The position numbers and the translations under genes are program-made. From the NCBI GenBank assembly GCA_002771315.1, contig PCSF01000289.1, positions 1-16,885 on the forward strand: a DNA stretch of 16,885 nucleotides, in the 5' to 3' direction. This stretch comes from Desulfobacterales bacterium CG23_combo_of_CG06-09_8_20_14_all_52_9 (GTDB lineage Bacteria > Desulfobacterota > Desulfobacteria > Desulfobacterales > UBA2156). The notes under the pieces were generated by a model. It was not told where the DNA came from. It made no database searches and saw nothing but the letters and a program-made list of their open reading frames with translations. Positions within the stretch are counted from its first letter, which is position 1; every line of letters starts with the position of its first letter. This document shows, piece after piece, positions 13,624 through 16,885 of this stretch.

Positions 13624-14342
13624 AACTGGAAGATATCTGTTTTGCCTACCCCCGCCGGGAGCCGGTTTTAAAGGGGGTCTCTTTCAGGCTTCAACCCCGG
13701 GAAAAAATCGGTCTCATCGGTCCCAACGGCAGCGGGAAATCGACCCTGTTGCACATCATCATGGGGCTTCTCCAGCCTTCTTCAGGAACAGTCCGCCTGT
13801 TCGGCAGACAGGCCAGAACTGAAAAGGAATTCCGAGAAGTCAGGACCCGGATCGGGCTTTTATTTCAAAATGCCGATGATCAGCTTTTCAGTCCTACGGT
13901 TCTGGAAGATGTCGCCTTCGGTCTTCTGAACATGGGTATAAAGCCGTCACAAGCCAAACGAGATGCAATCAAAACCCTCGAGGAATTACACCTAGAACGT
14001 ATGGCTGACCGGGTGACGCACCATCTTTCCGGAGGGGAAAAAAAACTGGTGGCGCTGGCAACTGTCTTGGTGATGAAGCCCGAGATACTCCTTCTGGATG
14101 AACCGACTACGGGATTGGATGAGGCAACGGATCAACGGATCATTGAAATCCTGAACGGCATTGAAGCGGGCTATGTCATCGTATCTCATGAATACGATTT
14201 TTTAGCTCTGACGACACGCACGGTATATTCCTTCAGAGACGGCAAAATCATCAATAACGGCGATTCCTCTTTACTTCATAGCCATTACCACTCACATCCT
14301 GCAGGTATTGTTCACCATTCCCACGCTCAATCTCTGAAATAA
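13614..14342 (+). CDS. nikO: ECF transporter ATP-binding protein NikO/CbiO with His-rich C-terminal tail
   Basis: I start at ATG 13614, 10 bases inside the end of nikQ, giving 242 residues; upstream ATGs (13545, 13599) add sequence unlike the family. Motifs are Walker A GPNGSGKST (36-44), Q-loop QNADDQLF (85-92, typical of CbiO/EcfA), signature LSGGEKK (138-144), Walker B LLLDEP (159-164) and H-loop His192. The tail (about 222-237) has seven histidines (222, 224, 226, 228, 234, 235 and 237) and could bind Ni2+ or Co2+ on the cytoplasmic face. It energises import through NikQ/NikM. It is the last gene of the operon; no clear terminator is seen before the convergent gene. Confidence 0.92.
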   Translation: MVIELEDICFAYPRREPVLKGVSFRLQPREKIGLIGPNGSGKSTLLHIIMGLLQPSSGTVRLFGRQARTEKEFREVRTRIGLLFQNADDQLFSPTVLEDVAFGLLNMGIKPSQAKRDAIKTLEELHLERMADRVTHHLSGGEKKLVALATVLVMKPEILLLDEPTTGLDEATDQRIIEILNGIEAGYVIVSHEYDFLALTTRTVYSFRDGKIINNGDSSLLHSHYHSHPAGIVHHSHAQSLK

Positions 14343-14402
14343 CTGAGGATCGTGCAGCATAAAAGCTTTCAAAGCAAAGAAATTTAGAATGGCGTAAGCC
14401 CT

Positions 14403-15149
14403 TCACCCAATGGTGTCGATGGATGCAAATCTGGGCTCATGCAAGGGAATCAAGATGTCGGCTGTCTTCTTCACATCCATAAGGATATCGTAAGCCGTGT
14501 AACTGTTCACAAGGGTGCCCGGCGGAATGACTTCCAGCTCCATTGCCCGGATTTCCTTGGGCGGGTTGAAATTCTCATCGATCACGCAGAATCCGGTGAT
14601 GACAGCGGTTCCCGAGGCGGTTTCTACGGCAATCGACATGCCTCCGGGCGTGTGTGCCGGGGTATGGATCATCCGGATGCCGGGAAGGACCTCGATGTCC
14701 TCCTCAACCACGCGGATCTGGCCTTTCTCCTCCGCATCCAGGATATAGTCTTCCATGTAACGAAAATCGAGAGGGTGGGGATTGTGGATGGATTTTAATT
14801 CTTCAGTGTGAACATAGATGGAGGCACGGGAGCATGAAAAATCGTTTTCACAATGGTCATTGTGCAGGTGGGTGTGAATGACCACATCGATGTCTTCAGG
14901 CTTGAGGCCCCATCGGGCCAGTCCTTCTTGAAAAGTGAAAATCCGGCCGCCGATCGCCGTCTCCCTGCCTTCGGATTGGATCGGACGCATTTCGCCGGTA
15001 TCGACCAGGATGACTTGATCGCCGCCTTCCAGATACCAGCTATAAATGGGGATGGTGTATTGCCGGCCCCCCCCATTTTGATAGGTCATCATAGTCTTAT
15101 CAAAAATCTTGGTGCCTAACACGATGGGATGGATCTTGTATTGCGGCAT
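14403..15149 (-). CDS. Metallo-beta-lactamase-fold hydrolase (AHL-lactonase-like family)
   Basis: The ATG at 15149 is preceded by GGAGG and is chosen over a longer Arg-rich extension that reads into the upstream gene. The 248-residue protein has the zinc-site motif HLHNDH (94-99), a further His166 within HTPAHTPGG, and His237 near the end (PLHEPRF). Where this family often has a bridging Asp in a GD motif, it reads TGFC (185-188). It therefore may bind one metal or use another ligand such as Asp191. Members hydrolyse lactones, thioesters or related compounds; the substrate here cannot be told. It is 61 nt downstream of the coiled-coil gene in the guaA-led unit. No signal peptide, so cytoplasmic. 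Confidence 0.8.
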   Translation of the reverse strand: MPQYKIHPIVLGTKIFDKTMMTYQNGGGRQYTIPIYSWYLEGGDQVILVDTGEMRPIQSEGRETAIGGRIFTFQEGLARWGLKPEDIDVVIHTHLHNDHCENDFSCSRASIYVHTEELKSIHNPHPLDFRYMEDYILDAEEKGQIRVVEEDIEVLPGIRMIHTPAHTPGGMSIAVETASGTAVITGFCVIDENFNPPKEIRAMELEVIPPGTLVNSYTAYDILMDVKKTADILIPLHEPRFASIDTIG

Positions 15150-15210
15150 CGGAAACCTCCATCTGAAATGTTTCGATACGAAAAAGGAAAATAAAGAAGG
15201 GCGTATCCGC

Positions 15211-16053
15211 CTATTCCTGGATGGGTTCTTCTTTGATCTTTGTCGGTTCCGGATTTGACGAGGTCTGGGGCACCTGGGTTTTGGAAGTCGGACTTGGCGT
15301 AGCAGGCGCGCGGCTTTTTTCAATGGCATCGAGACGATTCTGAAGGGTTTGAAGTCGGCTGCTCATGGCCTCCGAGGCCTGATCGAGGGTTTGTCGGAAT
15401 GTCTTCTGTTCGCTTTTCCATTTTACATCGAAGATGGCTTTGTCCAGCTTTTTCATGGAAAGAGCCTGTATTTCTTCCTGAACCCGTGTCATCTCGTTTT
15501 TTAACTTCCCGATCGCCTCGGCAAGCTGGGTCATCTCGGAAGACAGTTTCTTTTCCATACGGGGAAGGCTTTCGGATATTCCGGCGAGTTCTTTCTGGAA
15601 GGCGGCAAGGCTCTGATCGATTTTAGTTAGAGTGGCCTCCAGGTCCTTTTTGTCCGGTTTGGATGCGGTCAGATCGGCGACCTTTTTTTCAGCTTGCTGA
15701 ATCGAGTTGTTGAGGTCCGCGGCCCGTTTGTCCAGCGATCGGATCTTGTTTTCCAGCTGACCTTTCATCTTATCCTGTTCCTCTAAAAGAGCCAGGAACC
15801 GGAATTCGATGTCCTTGGAGACGGCGCTTAGGCCCTGGGTCCCCTCGTTGTGAATTTGGTCGAAATGATTTTTAAGCCGGAAATAGCCCACCCCGAATGC
15901 AGCAGCCACGAGCAACAGGACCAGGGCGGCAAGGAGGGTGATCCAATAGCTGTTTTTTTTAATTTCAGGAACTTCCTTCTTTAAAGGAAGGATCGTATCG
16001 GGCTGCTCCGCTTCGCTGATTCGAAACCGAGGTTCTTTTGTGTGTTCATCCAT
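15211..16053 (-). CDS. Membrane-anchored coiled-coil protein of unknown function
   Basis: I do not recognise a named family. The 280-residue protein has a short charged cytoplasmic N-terminus (1-36), a single membrane helix (about 37-58, YWITLLAALVLLLVAAAFGV), then a long heptad-like region (about 70-250) rich in Lys, Glu, Gln and Leu, and a Pro/Ser/Thr-rich tail (253-280). This suggests a periplasmic or envelope-spanning rod held by a signal anchor. It starts 6 nt after the guaA stop, so it is probably co-translated with guaA, and a metallo-hydrolase gene follows. A structural or scaffolding role is only a guess based on shape. Confidence 0.75.
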   Translation of the reverse strand: MDEHTKEPRFRISEAEQPDTILPLKKEVPEIKKNSYWITLLAALVLLLVAAAFGVGYFRLKNHFDQIHNEGTQGLSAVSKDIEFRFLALLEEQDKMKGQLENKIRSLDKRAADLNNSIQQAEKKVADLTASKPDKKDLEATLTKIDQSLAAFQKELAGISESLPRMEKKLSSEMTQLAEAIGKLKNEMTRVQEEIQALSMKKLDKAIFDVKWKSEQKTFRQTLDQASEAMSSRLQTLQNRLDAIEKSRAPATPSPTSKTQVPQTSSNPEPTKIKEEPIQE

Positions 16054-16059
16054 AGTTGC

Positions 16060-16885
16060 CTATTCCCATTCGATGGTGCTGGGTGGTTTCGAGCTGATAT
16101 CATACACCACCCGATTGACACCCCTGACTTCGTTGATGATGCGGTTTGATATCGCACCCAAAAGGGCGTTCGGCAGCTTGGCCCAGTCGGCGGTCATGGC
16201 ATCCTTGCTGGTTACGGCCCGAATGGCGGTTATGTTTTCATAGGTCCGCTGATCCCCCATGATACCTACGCTCTTGATGGGAAGCAAAACGGCAAACGAC
16301 TGCCAAAGCTTTTTATAAAGCCCGGCTCCACGGATTTCCTCGTCCAGGATGGCATCCACCTTGCGCAGGATGGAAAGCCGATTTTTGGTAATTACGCCGA
16401 TAATACGAATAGCCAGGCCTGGACCGGGAAAGGGTTGTCGCCAGATCCATTCATCGGCCAGTCCCAACTTTTTTCCCAGGATGCGGACTTCGTCCTTGAA
16501 AAGATACCGGAGGGGCTCCACGAGCTTCAACTTCATCTTCCTGGGAAGCCCCCCCACGTTGTGATGGGATTTGATCACGGAGGTGGGGCCCCCGAAAGCG
16601 GAGACGGATTCGATGACATCTGGGTACAAGGTTCCCTGAGCCAAAAACTCCGCGTTTGGGATTTTTTTGGCTTCTGCCTCGAAAACTTCCATGAAAACGC
16701 GGCCGATAATTTTTCGCTTCTTTTCCGGGTCGCTTACACCCCTGAGTGCGCTTAAAAATTTCCGGCCTGCATTAATGAATCGAATCTGAATGTGCAGATG
16801 CTCGGTAAGGGCTTTTTTAAGGTCTTCTGCTTCGTTCTTGCGAAGAAGTCCGTTGTCGACGAAGATGCAAGTGAGGTTATTTCCG
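16060..16885 (-). CDS. guaA: GMP synthase (glutamine-hydrolysing), C-terminal part
   Basis: About 275 residues are visible; the gene continues past the window edge, so the glutamine amidotransferase domain and P-loop are missing. The visible part covers the end of the ATP-pyrophosphatase domain (CIFVDNGLLRKNE, then FLSALRGVSDPEKKRKIIGR and EFLAQGTLYPDVIES) and the dimerisation domain (KSHHNVGGLP, RQPFPGPGLAIRI, and the end PPSTIEWE). The enzyme converts XMP to GMP using glutamine and ATP in the cytosol. The final IEWE is the expected family end, so the gene is intact here. It leads a minus-strand unit with the coiled-coil gene 6 nt downstream. Confidence 0.96.
   Translation of the reverse strand, partial: GNNLTCIFVDNGLLRKNEAEDLKKALTEHLHIQIRFINAGRKFLSALRGVSDPEKKRKIIGRVFMEVFEAEAKKIPNAEFLAQGTLYPDVIESVSAFGGPTSVIKSHHNVGGLPRKMKLKLVEPLRYLFKDEVRILGKKLGLADEWIWRQPFPGPGLAIRIIGVITKNRLSILRKVDAILDEEIRGAGLYKKLWQSFAVLLPIKSVGIMGDQRTYENITAIRAVTSKDAMTADWAKLPNALLGAISNRIINEVRGVNRVVYDISSKPPSTIEWE

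Noticed and set aside
15150..15329. N-terminal extension of 60 residues on the metallo-hydrolase
   Set aside because: Arg/Pro-rich, overlaps the end of the coiled-coil gene, and a strong GGAGG precedes the ATG at 15149 instead.
1..16885. CRISPR array, prophage or integron
   Set aside because: No regularly spaced repeats, cas, integrase or phage structural genes were seen on either strand.

Overview
The window looks like chromosomal DNA of an anaerobic, sulfate-reducer-type bacterium of the Desulfobacterota (former Deltaproteobacteria). This is inferred from gene content: a selenocysteine tRNA beside selB, the Tat-signal start of a probable formate dehydrogenase, a double-cubane/2-hydroxyacyl-CoA dehydratase-type protein with its ATPase activator, and a nickel/cobalt ECF transporter with extra periplasmic parts and an LbtU-type porin. 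No 16S rRNA or species marker is present.

Positions 1-5150, all on the minus strand, form a selenium/redox region. In transcription order it holds tRNA-Sec, selB, a RelE-like gene starting 2 nt after the selB stop, a GC-rich palindromic patch, a double-cubane-type protein, its ASKHA ATPase activator, and the first 36 codons of a Tat-exported protein that is probably the catalytic subunit of a formate dehydrogenase. The selenocysteine machinery would serve such an enzyme, although its UGA codon lies outside the window.

Positions 5151-5658 are non-coding and become very AT-rich towards the end, with repeated ATATCAA motifs and a perfect inverted repeat. This leads into a compact plus-strand phosphate operon pstS-pstC-pstA-pstB (5659-8936) in which most genes overlap. 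No phoU or phoB/phoR is seen.

Positions 8933-9462 hold a MITE-like element with a cloverleaf-shaped core, then a candidate promoter, a perfect 17-bp inverted repeat, and two successive terminator-like RNA structures sharing a sequence motif. These lie just ahead of a plus-strand metal-uptake operon (9463-14342): nikK (DUF4198), an LbtU-type outer-membrane porin, nikM/cbiM, nikL, nikQ and nikO. Together they could carry Ni2+ (or Co2+) from the outer membrane through the periplasm to the ECF importer, with RNA-level control of the whole unit.

Positions 14403-16885 are a convergent minus-strand unit: guaA (GMP synthase, running off the window edge), a membrane-anchored coiled-coil protein of unknown function, and a metallo-beta-lactamase-fold hydrolase. 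The observations most worth checking are the tandem leader RNA, the MITE-like element, the selB-coupled RelE-like gene, and the porin inside the nickel operon.
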